A DNA stretch of 64,000 bases from Bacillus sp. BHET2 (GCF_005938125.1 NZ_VCQN01000001.1:1116001-1180000); one strand, 5' to 3'; counted from the first letter of the stretch, positions 16,051 through 26,676 are shown. Numbers and translations: made by a program. Notes: generated from the letters alone by a model not told the origin.

Positions 16051-16170
16051 AAACCATCATCATCCTTTTATATCATACTTTAACCATTCCTATTATAGCT
16101 CAAATGAAGAAAAAACAAAAACACAAAAAAAGAGAGTATGAATAGTCGCATCAAGCCCTCTTTCACTTTA

Positions 16171-16530
16171 TCATCCTAGTACACGTTTGATCGCTTCGTC
16201 CACTCGAACCTCATCAAAGGGTTTCACAATAAAGTCCTTAGCACCGGCTTCGATCGCTTCCACAACTACCTTCTGTTGGCCCATTGCTGAACACATAATG
16301 ACTTTTGCCCGAGAGAACTCAGCTAGAATCTGTTTAACTGCCTCTATGCCATTTAGCTCGGGCATTGTAATGTCCATCGTCACTAAATCCGGCTGAAGTT
16401 CACGATACTTTTCCACGGCAATAAGTCCATTCTCAGCTTCCCCTACGACTTCATGCCCGCTAGATGAAAGCATGTTTCCAAGTGTCATTCTCATAAATTT
16501 CGCATCATCTACTACAAGTATCGTTGCCAC
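16171..16530 (-). CDS. yneI: Single-domain CheY-like response regulator YneI
   Basis: This 119-aa receiver-only protein has the acidic pocket DD (ILVVDDAKFM), the phosphoacceptor Asp in LVTMDITMPELNG, the Thr/Ser position in VIMCSAMGQQ and the conserved Lys in FIVKPFDE. I place the start at GTG 16530, because GAGGAGG lies 8 nt upstream; an ATG at 16566 would add 12 unrelated residues. The size then equals B. subtilis YneI. Without an output domain it probably acts by protein-protein contact like CheY or Spo0F. It is sandwiched between ccdA and ccdC, and no partner kinase is known. Confidence 0.92.
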   Translation of the reverse strand: MATILVVDDAKFMRMTLGNMLSSSGHEVVGEAENGLIAVEKYRELQPDLVTMDITMPELNGIEAVKQILAEFSRAKVIMCSAMGQQKVVVEAIEAGAKDFIVKPFDEVRVDEAIKRVLG

Positions 16531-16659
16531 AGATGTTTCCTCCTCGTATACACTATCGCTGTCCATTGTGTACTATTTCCTTATTCATCCACCTAACTAT
16601 ACCATAAAACGTAAAATTCATTCAATTTATTCTGTACATTCGAACCTTTTAGTCTATCT

Positions 16660-17367
16660 CTAAAATCCTTTAAAACCTCCAAAAATAGACGTGAAATACG
16701 CAAGTATGACGGTCATCCAATCAAAGAATAGCATAATCCCTACAACAATCATGATATATCCCCCTGCTTTCACAATCTTTCCACTGTTTTTCCTAATCCA
16801 CTTCATTCTCCCAATGAAAAATGAAAGGATGAAAAACGGTATAGCAAATCCTAATACATAAGCTGTCATATACATGACGCCTGATCCAGGATTGGAAGCA
16901 GCTAGGGCTAAAACGGAAGCAAGGATAGGCCCTGTGCATGGTGTCCAGCCGGCAGCGAATGCCATTCCGATTAAGATTGATCCCATGAACCCTGCCGGCC
17001 TATTCTTAAATTCAAAGCGCCGGTCTTTCATCAAGGTTTCAGGAGTAAAGACTCCTATTACGACAAGTCCGAATAAAACGATAAATATCGCGCCTAACTG
17101 TCGGATGAGGTCCTTATAATCTAAAAAGAAGTTACCTATAAGTGAAGTCCCAAAACCAATCGCGATAAAGATGGCTGAAAATCCGATCAGAAAAAAGAAC
17201 GTATGAAGTAAACTTCTCCTTTGTAACATTGCATTATCCGTTTTCAGTTCGTTGACGCTCATCCCTGTTATATATGAAAGAAAAGCGGGGTACAGCGGCA
17301 GACAACACGGAGAGATAAAACTAAGAAAGCCTGCACCGAATGCTAAAAAAATATTTATATCAGACAT
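16660..17367 (-). CDS. ccdA: Cytochrome c biogenesis thiol-disulfide transporter CcdA
   Basis: CcdA moves reducing equivalents across the membrane for cytochrome c maturation and, in spore formers, spore envelope protein thiol control. The 235-aa, six-helix protein has a cysteine in the first helix block ([10 protein letters not shown], Cys21/22) and the second redox cysteine in [16 protein letters not shown] (Cys144), as in DsbD/CcdA transmembrane domains. The doubled Cys (CC) in the first motif is also found in other Bacillus CcdA proteins. It heads an operon with yneI and ccdC. Spo0E-like ynzD is transcribed divergently from upstream. Confidence 0.95.
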   Translation of the reverse strand: MSDINIFLAFGAGFLSFISPCCLPLYPAFLSYITGMSVNELKTDNAMLQRRSLLHTFFFLIGFSAIFIAIGFGTSLIGNFFLDYKDLIRQLGAIFIVLFGLVVIGVFTPETLMKDRRFEFKNRPAGFMGSILIGMAFAAGWTPCTGPILASVLALAASNPGSGVMYMTAYVLGFAIPFFILSFFIGRMKWIRKNSGKIVKAGGYIMIVVGIMLFFDWMTVILAYFTSIFGGFKGF

Positions 17368-17533
17368 TTTGTCATCTCCTACCTTTTAGTATCTATTTCT
17401 ATTCTATCAGACTCAACTTCAAACTATGAGGAATGATTATGTGAAAGATTTGTGACCATTTCATTACATATTAGCTCGACTCTTTCAAATATGTTAAAGT
17501 CTCTTTTCTTTTCTTAAAACTGTTAATTTTACT

Positions 17534-17562
17534 TTGAAAAATAATGATTAATTCGTTATACT
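17534..17562 (+). promoter_or_regulatory. SigA promoter of the Spo0E-like gene
   Basis: TTGAAA and TATACT are separated by 17 bp, 70 nt upstream of the GTG start at 17633. Confidence 0.7.
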
Positions 17563-17632
17563 AATTAAAAGTTACAGTTATTACTAGTTTTGTATTCCGT
17601 TTGTAAGGACGTACAAAAGAAAGGAAACAGCC

Positions 17633-17809
17633 GTGTCTAAACAAGAGCTTCTCAAACGAATTGAAAATAAGCGTGCTCAATTGATTGATATTGTTGCTGA
17701 AAATGGACTCACGTCACCTCAAGCTATTCAATTTAGTCAGGAACTTGATCGTCTGTTAAATAGCTACAACTCCTTATACATAAAAAAATGCACTCCTCAA
17801 ATAAGCTGA
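17633..17809 (+). CDS. ynzD: Spo0E-family aspartyl-phosphate phosphatase
   Basis: A 58-aa frame starts at GTG behind AAAGGAAA. It contains the family signature SQELDRLL after a coiled N-terminal helix (ELLKRIENKRAQLIDIVAEN), exactly the hairpin arrangement of Spo0E phosphatases that remove phosphate from Spo0A-P and so restrain sporulation. Its size and its position between yneF and ccdA agree with B. subtilis YnzD. The C-terminal tail (NSYNSLYIKKCTPQIS) is not conserved. A SigA-type promoter lies upstream. Confidence 0.88.
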   Translation: MSKQELLKRIENKRAQLIDIVAENGLTSPQAIQFSQELDRLLNSYNSLYIKKCTPQIS

Positions 17810-17907
17810 CATTTTTCTTTCATATCATTTTTTTTCACATATAGAATCTACCTTTTTGCAGCAACATTATCTGTCAAAATGAGAACCAGAATCCAGTTCA
17901 AATTAGG

Positions 17908-17954
17908 CATACAAAAAAGCATCTTTTATTGTATAAAAGATGCTTTTTTGTATG
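17908..17954. terminator. Bidirectional terminator between ynzD and camS
   Basis: A very long, nearly perfect stem (CATACAAAAAAGCATCTTTTAT and its complement) has A- and T-runs inside both arms, so it can stop the converging transcripts. Confidence 0.88.
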
Positions 17955-17967
17955 GAATTAAAATGAA

Positions 17968-19089
17968 TTAATGAATTTGAACAAACGGCTCTTGGTCTTC
18001 TTCTTTCACGATGGTCGCTTTAAGTCCCTTGGGCGTTTTGACGTAGAGGTATACTGGTGTATGAGGGAAATAATCGACTATTTCAGGACCTATCGCCTGT
18101 GCAAAGCCAATTAACTCTGTTTCTTTCACCATGCCTGTATGTACATCAATCACCAATTTATTCAACGTGTCCTTCTGGTATAAACCTTTTCCGACAAACT
18201 CAATATCCTGATGTGAGAAGAATTTCGAAACATAATCTTCCAAGTCCCGAATTCGATTATACAGGTCCCTGTCCTTCTCTTCTCCTTCATCACTCGGGAA
18301 GTAAAAATATTTGTCCGATACATCATCCCATTTTTTAATTTTCGTATCATTTTCGTCTAGGTAGGCAGTAGATATGTAATTACCTGATACAACACTGTTT
18401 AAAGGTTGAAGCTTATAAATTGAGATCATTATGGGCACATTTTTCAATTCTTTGTTTGCTCTTACCCGGCTGATGACAGAACCGGCTACCTTCTTGCCGT
18501 ATTCCTTCATCATTTTCTCATCGATTTTAACTTCATCAAAATGCATCAGCTTTTTATCATCTTCCACTCGTATATAATCAACGGTGTTCATGGCAAGTCC
18601 AAGGGAAATTCCTTTTACTTTCCCATCAGTATCTACATAGTTTTGCTCATGGATATATGCAAGGTACATTGGATTCTTTTTCTCAAGCTCCATTTGCTTT
18701 TCCCAGTCCATATCATCCGTAATCTCCAAAGCCGGATTAAGACCCGATTTATTCGAGTCAGATTTTCTACCTAACCATGTACTGATTTTCTTTAAATATT
18801 GTCCCTCTTGATACACATAGTCATCAGGAGAAAAATGCTCGGTGGACATTGACATAAGTCCTGTTTCAATTTCATCCATATCACTGCGGTTATTGATCAT
18901 CATCGTGATCAGACCACGATTCACTGATTTTTTTTCTTTGTTTATTTTATAGTTCAAATATTCCCGCGCGTCACCTGCAGCACTATTTTGAACTTCAAGC
19001 GTTTCTTCATCTATCACTTCCTGAGGCTTATTGCTACATCCTGCAACAAGAATCAGAAGAGATAATGAAACAATCATCCATTTTTTCAT
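17968..19089 (-). CDS. camS: CamS family sex-pheromone-precursor lipoprotein
   Basis: This 373-aa lipoprotein (LLILVAGC, lipidated Cys18) matches the CamS family. Some members release signal peptides from the signal sequence (enterococcal cAM373); the role of the mature domain is unknown. Conserved-looking blocks include GLITMMINNRSDMDEIE near the start, GVSLGLAMNTVDY-like sequence in the middle (actual GISLGLAMNTVDYIR) and FAQAIGPEIVDYFP near the end. In B. subtilis the homologue (yerH) is at another locus next to pcrA-ligA; here it is monocistronic between yneF and ynzD, which suggests relocation. Confidence 0.88.
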   Translation of the reverse strand: MKKWMIVSLSLLILVAGCSNKPQEVIDEETLEVQNSAAGDAREYLNYKINKEKKSVNRGLITMMINNRSDMDEIETGLMSMSTEHFSPDDYVYQEGQYLKKISTWLGRKSDSNKSGLNPALEITDDMDWEKQMELEKKNPMYLAYIHEQNYVDTDGKVKGISLGLAMNTVDYIRVEDDKKLMHFDEVKIDEKMMKEYGKKVAGSVISRVRANKELKNVPIMISIYKLQPLNSVVSGNYISTAYLDENDTKIKKWDDVSDKYFYFPSDEGEEKDRDLYNRIRDLEDYVSKFFSHQDIEFVGKGLYQKDTLNKLVIDVHTGMVKETELIGFAQAIGPEIVDYFPHTPVYLYVKTPKGLKATIVKEEDQEPFVQIH

Positions 19090-19235
19090 ATGACTCCCTC
19101 CGGATTATATTCTATCATATATTCAATTTCATTCTGACAGATAACCTTTAAGTTTTTATGAATTCATAAAAATAATTATATTTTCCTACTTTCATCCAGT
19201 ATCATTCTTCTACTATCAGGGTATCCGATAAATAG

Positions 19236-19261
19236 AAAAAGCACTCATCAACTGAGTGCTT
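19236..19261 (-). terminator. Terminator after yneF
   Basis: A 9-bp perfect stem (AAGCACTCA / TGAGTGCTT) with a 5-nt loop is followed by TTTC on the minus strand, 8 nt after the stop. Confidence 0.8.
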
Positions 19262-19268
19262 CCGCCTA

Positions 19269-19490
19269 TTACTTCGTGTTTTTATTCATTGCATTCATCA
19301 TTTGATTGATTTTCTTCTGGGATGGTTTTTGACCCATCTGCATCATCATCATGCGTAACATTTGCTCGTTGATTGGTGGATTTTTCTTAAGATAGCTCAT
19401 CATATATTTACGAGCAATGAAAAATCCTAGTGCAACTCCAGCAAGTAATGCCAGAACTCCTACTAGAATAAGTAACCCAGTCGTTCCCAT
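19269..19490 (-). CDS. yneF: YneF family small membrane protein (UPF0154)
   Basis: This 73-aa protein has one N-terminal membrane helix ([20 protein letters not shown]) followed by [20 protein letters not shown], the signature of UPF0154/YneF, and a methionine-rich basic tail. It is conserved across Bacilli and lies between sirA and the ccdA region as in B. subtilis. The function is unknown. A GGAGG-type site precedes the ATG. Confidence 0.93.
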   Translation of the reverse strand: MGTTGLLILVGVLALLAGVALGFFIARKYMMSYLKKNPPINEQMLRMMMMQMGQKPSQKKINQMMNAMNKNTK

Positions 19491-19574
19491 ACTCTTACTT
19501 CCTCCTTCATGTTGTCCTTATAAAAGTGTACTAAACCCTGAAACATTATACAATATTTCTGTCATAAATTCTTA

Positions 19575-20012
19575 TTAATATATAAATTTTCTTTGTTTAA
19601 TCGGTTTTAACCAACCATAACGTTCATTTTGAACATCAATTGCCAATAGTTGACCCATATTTCTTCGCAAAATTTCAAAGAAGATATATTCTGATTCATC
19701 GTGCCCCCATGAATTCAATGTCAACCACTTTTCATTTAAAATGAGGGAAGCCTTAGAATCCAGCCGTTCAATGCTTGCAACTGAATCAACCCAGAAAGCT
19801 CCTTCAGTTTTCATGAGCTCTTGCTTTAATAGTCTTTGAGTAGGAAGGTATGGTATGGGTTTCGTAATGTAGTCCACTTGTTTCGAGATGATTTCATGAA
19901 GCTCTCCTGAACTCACTTCCCAATCGGAAAACAATTGATAGAACATTCTTTCTCGACCATAATAGTGCTGGACAAACGTCTCTTCAATCCAATAGATTTG
20001 ATAATTTCGCAC
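19575..20012 (-). CDS. sirA: Sporulation inhibitor of replication SirA (YneE)
   Basis: SirA binds domain I of DnaA at the start of sporulation and blocks new rounds of replication. The 145-aa sequence has the characteristic N-terminus (YQIYWIEETFVQHYYGRERMF), the central KPIPYLPTQRL segment and the aromatic C-terminus, with a size and place (between tkt and yneF) equal to B. subtilis yneE. In B. subtilis it is activated by Spo0A-P; I did not identify a 0A box with confidence upstream (20013-20170). Confidence 0.9.
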   Translation of the reverse strand: MRNYQIYWIEETFVQHYYGRERMFYQLFSDWEVSSGELHEIISKQVDYITKPIPYLPTQRLLKQELMKTEGAFWVDSVASIERLDSKASLILNEKWLTLNSWGHDESEYIFFEILRRNMGQLLAIDVQNERYGWLKPIKQRKFIY

Positions 20013-20177
20013 ATTTTCTCCCTCCTACCTTTCTTTCATTCAGTATAAATCAACTAGAAGGGAGTCATTGTCATAAATTGTTGAAAATCTTCACTAGTTT
20101 TGTCGAACGCCATCTATCAACCCTAATCTGGATGGGACCTCACATCATACGTACTATACCTTTCAATTAAATGACCA

Positions 20178-20220
20178 AAAGGAAAAGGTCAACTCCTCAA
20201 AGAGTGCAAGGAGCTGACCT
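20178..20220 (-). terminator. Terminator after tkt
   Basis: An 11-bp stem (AGGTCAGCTCC / GGAGTTGACCT, one wobble) with a 13-nt loop is followed by TTTCCTTTT on the minus strand, 15 nt after the tkt stop. Confidence 0.82.
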
Positions 20221-20235
20221 CTCTTCATTTTTCTA

Positions 20236-22239
20236 TTACTGAATCAAAGCTTTAATTCTTGATGCAACATTTTCCGAAGTAAAACCATACTCTTCCATGA
20301 CTTTTTCTCCAGGAGCAGAAGCACCAAATCCATCAATGGCTAGAATGTCTCCTTCGTCACCTACATAGCGATCCCATCCCATTGGAGATCCCATTTCAAT
20401 AGCGAGACGTTTTTTCACACTCTTAGGTAAAATCGATTCCTTATATTCTTTTGATTGTTTTTCAAAACGGTCCCAAGACGGCATACTTACGACAGAAACA
20501 CTGATACCGTCTTTTCCAAGTACATTCTGAGCCTCTACAGCCAAGTGTACTTCTGATCCGGTGGCAATCAGTATCGCATCAGGCTGTTCTTTCCCTGAAG
20601 CAGATACAACATATGCACCTTTATTTACTCCATTGTACGCCTTATCAGCAGTACCTTTAAGAGTAGGAAGATCCTGACGAGAAAGAACTAACATCGTCGG
20701 CTGATCTTTTGACTCTAAAGAAAGTTTCCATGCTGCAGCTACTTCATTTCCATCCCCAGGACGGATGACAGATAGATTTGGCATAGCACGTAGCGAAGCA
20801 AGCTGCTCGACAGGCTCATGTGTAGGCCCATCTTCTCCAACAGCAATGCTATCATGAGTGAAAACATACGTTACTGGTAAGCCCATTAGAGCAGCCAGAC
20901 GGATTGCTGGTCTTAGGTAATCACTGAACACGAAGAATGTTCCACCGAATACGTGGAGGCCACCATGAAGGGCCATACCGTTCATTGCGGTACCCATTCC
21001 AAATTCACGGACTCCAAACCAGATGTTGCGTCCTTCATAAGATTCAGGCATAAAGTCTCTCTCATCTTTAATCATCGTTTTGTTTGAGCCAGCTAAGTCA
21101 GCAGACCCACCGATGAATGATGGAAGATTCTTTGCAATCGCATTTAATACTTCTCCAGAAGAAGCTCTGGTTGCAAGTGCTTTTCCTTCTTCGTATACAG
21201 GGATGTCCTTGTCCCACCCTTGTGGAAGTTCTCCTTTTATCGCCGCTTCTAATTGTGCCGCAAGTTCTGGATGATCTTCTTTATATTTAATGAATTGTTT
21301 AGCCCAATCTTCTTCCTTTTGAGAACCAACCTGTTGAATTTTCTCCTCAAAGCGTCCATAGACTTCATCAGGTACATGGAAATCCTCATCGAATGTCCAC
21401 TTATAAGCTTCTTTCGTAAGCTTCATCTCATCTTCTCCGAGTGGGGCACCATGAACAGCAGATTTACCTGATTTATTTGGTGCACCATAACCGATGACTG
21501 TTCTCACTTCAATCATAGTTGGACGGGTAGTATCCCCTTGCGCCTCTTCAATCGCTTTCGAAATTTCATTCAGGTCGTTTCCGTCTTCTACGCGGATATA
21601 TTGCCATCCGTATGATTCGAAACGGCCTTCAACACTTTCAGAGAAGGATTTATCCAAATCACCATCCAATGAGATATCATTGGAATCGTATAGGACAACA
21701 AGACGGCCTAATTTTAAATGAGCAGCCAATGAAGCTGCCTCAGAAGAAACACCCTCCATTAAGTCCCCATCTCCACAAATGGAATATGTAAAATGATCGA
21801 CCATATTGTATTGGTCTTTATTGTATGTAGTAGCTAAATGCCTTTCAGCCAGAGCCATACCAACAGCCATACCAATACCTTGTCCAAGTGGTCCAGTCGT
21901 TGCTTCTACACCGGATGTGTGTTTATATTCCGGATGTCCAGGAGTTTTACTACCCCATTGGCGGAATCCCTTCAGGTCATCCATTGAAACATCATAGCCC
22001 GATAAATGAAGAAGGCTGTATAATAGCATGGAGCCGTGTCCAGCAGACAAAACGAAGCGGTCACGATTGAACCAATCAGGGTTTTTCGGATTATGGTTCA
22101 TAAATTTCGTCCAAAGGGCATAAGCCATCGGAGCTGCTCCCATAGGCATTCCAGGGTGTCCGGAACCCGCCTTTTCAATTGCGTCAATAGATAATGTACG
22201 GATTGTATTAATTGCTAATTGATCTGTGTTATCAAACAT
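20236..22239 (-). CDS. tkt: Transketolase
   Basis: This thiamine-diphosphate enzyme transfers two-carbon units in the pentose phosphate pathway. At 667 aa it is standard length. The N-terminal TPP/pyrophosphate domain includes [28 protein letters not shown] and the metal motif [17 protein letters not shown]. The catalytic Glu lies in [21 protein letters not shown], followed by [20 protein letters not shown]. The C-terminal domain is complete. A TTGTAT-17-TAATAT promoter and an AAAGGAAGG site lie upstream. Confidence 0.98.
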   Translation of the reverse strand: MFDNTDQLAINTIRTLSIDAIEKAGSGHPGMPMGAAPMAYALWTKFMNHNPKNPDWFNRDRFVLSAGHGSMLLYSLLHLSGYDVSMDDLKGFRQWGSKTPGHPEYKHTSGVEATTGPLGQGIGMAVGMALAERHLATTYNKDQYNMVDHFTYSICGDGDLMEGVSSEAASLAAHLKLGRLVVLYDSNDISLDGDLDKSFSESVEGRFESYGWQYIRVEDGNDLNEISKAIEEAQGDTTRPTMIEVRTVIGYGAPNKSGKSAVHGAPLGEDEMKLTKEAYKWTFDEDFHVPDEVYGRFEEKIQQVGSQKEEDWAKQFIKYKEDHPELAAQLEAAIKGELPQGWDKDIPVYEEGKALATRASSGEVLNAIAKNLPSFIGGSADLAGSNKTMIKDERDFMPESYEGRNIWFGVREFGMGTAMNGMALHGGLHVFGGTFFVFSDYLRPAIRLAALMGLPVTYVFTHDSIAVGEDGPTHEPVEQLASLRAMPNLSVIRPGDGNEVAAAWKLSLESKDQPTMLVLSRQDLPTLKGTADKAYNGVNKGAYVVSASGKEQPDAILIATGSEVHLAVEAQNVLGKDGISVSVVSMPSWDRFEKQSKEYKESILPKSVKKRLAIEMGSPMGWDRYVGDEGDILAIDGFGASAPGEKVMEEYGFTSENVASRIKALIQ

Positions 22240-22274
22240 AAGTCAGACATCCTTCCTTTTAATGTACCTTATTA

Positions 22275-22303
22275 ATATTAATCTTCTTTGGCAGTTTATA
22301 CAA
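22275..22303 (-). promoter_or_regulatory. SigA promoter of tkt
   Basis: On the minus strand TTGTAT and TAATAT are separated by 17 bp, 36 nt before the tkt ATG. Confidence 0.6.
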
Positions 22304-22574
22304 CTATCTTGAATAATAACATGACTTCATCATCCTTGAAAATTAAAAACCCTTGTAGTATTTGATATTTTCACATTTCAAAATGTACAGATAAGTCGTA
22401 TGCAACCTCATGTTGAAATGTCACTGGGTAAATTAATAACCTGTTCTATAACCATGTATATTAATAAATACAGCTTATTTCAATTAAGATCCATTCTCGT
22501 AATATCTCTTGATAACTATTGATGTAGTTGTAACCTCTGGCACTAATATACCCAGTCCCTTTGACAACTTGACG
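22304..22574. other. Non-coding gap upstream of tkt
   Basis: No gene, structured RNA or clear operator is visible between the tkt promoter and the ynzC terminator. The stretch is A/T rich. Confidence 0.5.
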
Positions 22575-22616
22575 AAAAAAACTGTCTGGCCATATCGAAG
22601 ACCAGACAGTTTTTTT
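22575..22616. terminator. Terminator of the yneA-yneB-ynzC operon
   Basis: A stem of nine GC-containing pairs (ACTGTCTGG / CCAGACAGT) is extended by A/T pairs, with a 12-nt loop and T-runs on both sides. It directly abuts the ynzC stop codon. Confidence 0.88.
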
Positions 22617-22617
22617 A

Positions 22618-22851
22618 TTAGTTCATTTTCTTTTTCGTTTGGATATCTTGAATCTTCTTGGGGGTTACTTCATTTCCCTCTGGATCAAAGATTCTTGTGT
22701 TTTCAATTGTACCTTTCATCGATTGACGAAAGGTTGCAAGATATTCTTTTCTAAGATTGGTCTGCTCTTTTGCTTCTTGCTCCGTTAGACCGCTACTTTT
22801 GGACTTCTTTGCAAGTTCATTGATTCGATTCATTTTTGTCTTTGAAAGCAT
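22618..22851 (-). CDS. ynzC: YnzC family protein (UPF0291/DUF896)
   Basis: This 77-aa protein matches the YnzC/DUF896 family, a short two-helix hairpin with the conserved INELAKKSKSSGLTEQEAKEQ segment followed by LRKEYLATFRQSMKG, then a charged tail. In B. subtilis it is the last gene of the LexA-controlled yneA-yneB-ynzC operon, as here. The function is unresolved. Confidence 0.95.
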   Translation of the reverse strand: MLSKTKMNRINELAKKSKSSGLTEQEAKEQTNLRKEYLATFRQSMKGTIENTRIFDPEGNEVTPKKIQDIQTKKKMN

Positions 22852-22955
22852 CTATAAAAACTCCTTTTAATGCATAGTCAGCAAACTCTAAAACTACTGA
22901 TAGTGGACCCTAATACTACCGTCATGTTACTAGATTAGCGAAGATAAAACAAGAG

Positions 22956-23609
<654 letters not shown>

Positions 23610-23617
23610 CTATCCCT

Positions 23618-23944
23618 CTATTCTCTATTCATTACCAACTCATAATCCGATTGTGTGGATATTGTTGGATTTTCTATCGGTAAGACAAGTGATTCACCGG
23701 GCTTGATCGAGAAGGTTGTTAGATTGTTTTCCTCCCCTACCCAGGCAATAAATTCTTCCACTGTCATAGAATATTCTTCATTGTACTGTTTGGCAATAGT
23801 CCAGAGACTGTCTCCGTCCTTCACTGTTATACTCTGATAGGAAGGCTCACTTGTCATAGTGACTAATAGATATGCTGCAGATAAAAAGACTAAAACAAAT
23901 AATATAATTATGTAAGAGAATCGGCTCCAAATATGTGTTAACAT
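23618..23944 (-). CDS. yneA: SOS-induced cell division suppressor YneA
   Basis: YneA blocks division during DNA damage. The 108-aa protein has an N-terminal membrane helix (about residues 9-29) that exposes a LysM domain outside (SITVKDGDSLWTIAKQYN to LVLPI, about residues 38-92), as in B. subtilis. A GGAGGGG site precedes the ATG. It is divergent from lexA, and its TTGACA-TAGAAT promoter holds a LexA box between the two hexamers, so LexA should block RNA polymerase directly. Confidence 0.96.
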   Translation of the reverse strand: MLTHIWSRFSYIIILFVLVFLSAAYLLVTMTSEPSYQSITVKDGDSLWTIAKQYNEEYSMTVEEFIAWVGEENNLTTFSIKPGESLVLPIENPTISTQSDYELVMNRE

Positions 23945-23961
23945 GATATAACCCCTCCATG

Positions 23962-23975
23962 CGAATGTGTGTTCT
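23962..23975. promoter_or_regulatory. LexA box 1 (yneA-proximal)
   Basis: CGAATGTGTGTTCT matches the LexA consensus CGAACNNNNGTTCG except at the fifth and last bases. It lies between the yneA -10 and its start codon. Confidence 0.6.
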
Positions 23976-23989
23976 GTTTCGTTACATTC

Positions 23990-24019
23990 ATTCTAATACG
24001 AACATTCGTTTGGTGTCAA
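23990..24019 (-). promoter_or_regulatory. SigA promoter of yneA
   Basis: On the minus strand TTGACA is followed after 18 bp by TAGAAT. LexA box 2 occupies the spacer. Confidence 0.7.
23999..24012. promoter_or_regulatory. LexA box 2
   Basis: CGAACATTCGTTTG fits the B. subtilis consensus CGAACNNNNGTTYG fully and lies inside the yneA promoter. Confidence 0.88.
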
Positions 24020-24027
24020 CTAATATT

Positions 24028-24041
24028 CGAACTTATGTTTG
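24028..24041. promoter_or_regulatory. LexA box 3 (lexA promoter)
   Basis: CGAACTTATGTTTG fits CGAACNNNNGTTYG fully. It overlaps the first bases of the lexA -35, as expected for autoregulation. Confidence 0.88.
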
Positions 24042-24067
24042 TATCAGTTGGAAAGACATGCTATAAT
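24039..24067 (+). promoter_or_regulatory. SigA promoter of lexA
   Basis: TTGTAT and a perfect TATAAT are separated by 17 bp, 35 nt before the lexA ATG. Confidence 0.8.
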
Positions 24068-24102
24068 GGGAACATAAGATCTATAAATAGAGGTGCGTGA
24101 AC

Positions 24103-24723
24103 ATGACAAAATTGTCTAAAAGACAGCAGGACATACTCGAGTATATTAAAGTCTCAGTAAGAGAAAAAGGTTATCCACCTTCCGTTCGTGAAATTGGGGA
24201 AGCTGTAGGTCTTGCTTCTAGTTCTACCGTACATGGACATTTAGCTAGATTAGAGAGCAAAGGCCTCATTCGCCGTGACCCTACAAAGCCAAGAGCCATT
24301 GAAATCTTAAACCTTGAAGAGGACACGATCCCACGACAACGCGTTGTGAACGTACCTTTAATCGGTAAGGTTACAGCAGGTCAACCTATTACGGCTGTAG
24401 AGAATGTAGAAGAATTTTTCCCTCTCCCTGAGAGGATGGCTCCGTCAGATGAACAGGTCTTTATGTTAGAAATCATGGGTGATAGTATGATAGAGGCCGG
24501 AATACTAGATGGGGACTTTGTTATTGTGCGACAACAACAAACAGCGAACAACGGAGATATTGTCGTCGCTATGACAGAAGAAGATGAAGCAACGGTCAAG
24601 CGTTTCTTTAAAGAGAAAGATTATGTTCGCCTTCAACCTGAGAATTCAACAATGGCCCCAATCATTTTGAGAAACGTTTCGATTTTAGGAAAAGTAGTCG
24701 GTGTTTACCGACAAGTGCATTGA
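24103..24723 (+). CDS. lexA: SOS repressor LexA
   Basis: LexA represses the DNA-damage regulon and cuts itself when RecA filaments form. The 206-aa protein has an N-terminal winged helix ([21 protein letters not shown]), the Ala92-Gly93 cleavage bond in KVTAGQP, and the Ser128 (MGDSMIEAG) / Lys166 (ATVKRFF) catalytic dyad. I chose ATG 24103: AGAGG is 9 nt upstream, whereas a GTG at 24097 is too close. The divergent yneA and the three boxes reproduce the B. subtilis arrangement. Confidence 0.98.
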   Translation: MTKLSKRQQDILEYIKVSVREKGYPPSVREIGEAVGLASSSTVHGHLARLESKGLIRRDPTKPRAIEILNLEEDTIPRQRVVNVPLIGKVTAGQPITAVENVEEFFPLPERMAPSDEQVFMLEIMGDSMIEAGILDGDFVIVRQQQTANNGDIVVAMTEEDEATVKRFFKEKDYVRLQPENSTMAPIILRNVSILGKVVGVYRQVH

Positions 24724-24726
24724 TGA

Positions 24727-24763
24727 ATAACCGCTATGCAGGTATGCATAGCGGTTATTTTTC
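24727..24763 (+). terminator. Terminator after lexA
   Basis: A 14-bp perfect stem (ATAACCGCTATGCA and complement) is followed by TTTTTCT directly after the lexA stop. Confidence 0.9.
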
Positions 24764-24795
24764 TATTATCCCTATCCTCTTCTTGATAAAACGAG

Positions 24796-24842
24796 AAAAA
24801 AGCCTACGTTCCCGGCAATCCTGCTGGAAACATAGGCTTTTG
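24796..24842 (-). terminator. Terminator of the glnRA operon
   Basis: A long hairpin (AAAAGCCTATGTT with AACGTAGGCTTTT, plus inner pairs) is followed by a T-run on the minus strand, 12 nt after the glnA stop. Confidence 0.85.
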
Positions 24843-24853
24843 ATTATGCATTT

Positions 24854-26188
24854 TTAATACATTTGAATGTATTGCTCGCGCTCCCAAGGATGTACTTGTG
24901 TACGGAACATATCCCACTCGATTTCTTTCGCTTCCACGAAATGTTCAAAGATGTGTTCACCTAATGATTTCACGATTACTTCATTGGTTTTAAGGTTTTC
25001 GAGTGCAGCGTATAATGTTGCCGGAAGATCGACAATCCCAGCTTCTTCTCGTTCTTTCTTATCCATTACATAGATGTTTCGGTCAATCGGCTTAGGGGCA
25101 GGCAGATTGTTTTTGATGCCATCAAGTCCAGCCGCAAGTAATACTGCCATTGCAAGATAAGGATTAGCCGCTGGGTCAACACTGCGCACTTCAACACGAG
25201 TGCTTAATCCACGTGACGCAGGGATACGGATTAATGGACTGCGGTTGCGGGCAGACCAAGCAACATAACATGGTGCCTCGTATCCAGGAACTAAACGTTT
25301 GTATGAGTTGACAGTCGGGTTCGTGATGGCTGTAAAGTCAGTAGCATGTTTGATGATACCTGCAAGGAATTGGCGAGCTGTGTCACTTAATTGTATATCT
25401 CCTTTTTCATCAAAGAAAGAATTTACACCGTTCTTAAATAAGGACATGTTACAGTGCATCCCGGAACCGTTCACACCGAACAATGGTTTCGGCATGAAGG
25501 TTGCGTGTAAACCATGCTTACGCGCAATTGTTTTTACTACTAGTTTAAACGTCTGTATATCGTCACATGCTCTTAATGCGTTTGCATATTTGAAGTCGAT
25601 CTCATGTTGCCCCGGAGCTACTTCATGGTGAGATGCTTCGATTTCAAAGCCCATCTCCTCTAGTTCTAAAGCAATGTCACGTCGGCAGTTTTCCCCTAGA
25701 TCAGTAGGAGCTAAATCAAAGTAGCCACCGTTATCGTTTAACTCTAAAGTCGGTTCGCCATTTACATCTAATTTAAAGAGGAAGAATTCCGGCTCAGGCC
25801 CAAGATTGAAGTCAGTAAACCCTAGTTCTTCCATTTCACCTAAGATACGTTTTAGGTTATTACGGGGGTCACCTTCGAATGGAGTGCCATCCGGATTGTA
25901 AATATCACAGATTAATCGGGCTACTTTTCCTTTTTCAGCTGTCCATGGGAATACTAACCATGTGTCTAAATCAGGGAAAAGATACATATCTGATTCTTCA
26001 ATACGTACGAATCCTTCAATTGAAGATCCGTCAAACATCATCTTGTTATCCACTGCTTTCTCAAGCTGACTTAGAGGGATTTCCACGTTTTTGATTGTCC
26101 CTAAAATGTCAGTAAATTGCAGTCGAATGAACTTGACACCTTCTTCATTCGCTAATCGTAAAACGTCTTCCCGAGTATACTTTGCCAT
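24854..26188 (-). CDS. glnA: Glutamine synthetase type I
   Basis: GlnA makes glutamine from glutamate, ammonia and ATP, and in Bacillus the feedback-inhibited enzyme also controls GlnR and TnrA. The 444-aa protein is the shorter GSI-alpha type. It has [11 protein letters not shown] near residue 50, the metal and glutamate motifs GPEPEFFLF and [13 protein letters not shown], and the ATP/ammonium block [18 protein letters not shown]. The C-terminus [16 protein letters not shown] is nearly the same as in B. subtilis, and the end that contacts GlnR is intact. There is no adenylylation-loop tyrosine region, as expected for GSI-alpha. It follows glnR by 37 nt in the same operon. Confidence 0.98.
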   Translation of the reverse strand: MAKYTREDVLRLANEEGVKFIRLQFTDILGTIKNVEIPLSQLEKAVDNKMMFDGSSIEGFVRIEESDMYLFPDLDTWLVFPWTAEKGKVARLICDIYNPDGTPFEGDPRNNLKRILGEMEELGFTDFNLGPEPEFFLFKLDVNGEPTLELNDNGGYFDLAPTDLGENCRRDIALELEEMGFEIEASHHEVAPGQHEIDFKYANALRACDDIQTFKLVVKTIARKHGLHATFMPKPLFGVNGSGMHCNMSLFKNGVNSFFDEKGDIQLSDTARQFLAGIIKHATDFTAITNPTVNSYKRLVPGYEAPCYVAWSARNRSPLIRIPASRGLSTRVEVRSVDPAANPYLAMAVLLAAGLDGIKNNLPAPKPIDRNIYVMDKKEREEAGIVDLPATLYAALENLKTNEVIVKSLGEHIFEHFVEAKEIEWDMFRTQVHPWEREQYIQMY

Positions 26189-26225
26189 TTACGTAATTCC
26201 TCCTCAAGTTTATTAAAGGTATTAT

Positions 26226-26642
26226 TTAATGAAAAAAGCGAGACATGTCACCTTGACGGAGAGATGCTTTAGTAAATCGACCAGAGTGCATTAATTCATT
26301 TCTGAGTAATTTACGAAGCTCGTCGTCGGATAAATCCTGTCGTGCTTTTTCTTCCTTTTCACTACTTACGTCAGATACTACTTTACTTTCATTATGGCTT
26401 GACACAGAAAAGATTTTCTTTATGCCGGCCATGTTGATACCTTGATCTAACAGATCCTTTATTTCTAATAACTTATCAATGTCATTCAAGGAAAAGAGCC
26501 GCCGGTTCCCCTCAGTACGTGCAGGGATAATCAACTCATGCTCTTCATAGTATCGAATCTGACGAGCCGTTAAGTCCGTGAGCTGCATGACAATACTGAT
26601 AGGAAACAATGCCATCGTTCTACGAATTTCACTTCCGCTCAT
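26226..26642 (-). CDS. glnR: Glutamine synthetase repressor GlnR (MerR family)
   Basis: GlnR represses glnRA in nitrogen excess when activated by feedback-inhibited GlnA. Starting at ATG 26642, with a strong GGGAGG site, gives 138 aa ([18 protein letters not shown]). The MerR helix-turn-helix and wing follow ([33 protein letters not shown]). The C-terminal autoinhibitory/GlnA-contact tail ends [10 protein letters not shown], as in B. subtilis GlnR. Two operators and a consensus promoter lie directly upstream, so autoregulation is visible in the sequence. Confidence 0.97.
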   Translation of the reverse strand: MSGSEIRRTMALFPISIVMQLTDLTARQIRYYEEHELIIPARTEGNRRLFSLNDIDKLLEIKDLLDQGINMAGIKKIFSVSSHNESKVVSDVSSEKEEKARQDLSDDELRKLLRNELMHSGRFTKASLRQGDMSRFFH

Positions 26643-26676
26643 CTTGATTCCTCCCTTTGGTTTCCTTCTTGATTTT

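Noticed and set aside
15812..16063. 83-codon frame on the minus strand overlapping ccdC
   Set aside because: It is a shifted frame of the ccdC gene, which has the conserved family sequence.
16131..16169. Terminator after yneI
   Set aside because: Only a short AAAGAG/CTCTTT pairing around a long unpaired loop is present; ccdC follows in the same operon, so strong termination is not expected.
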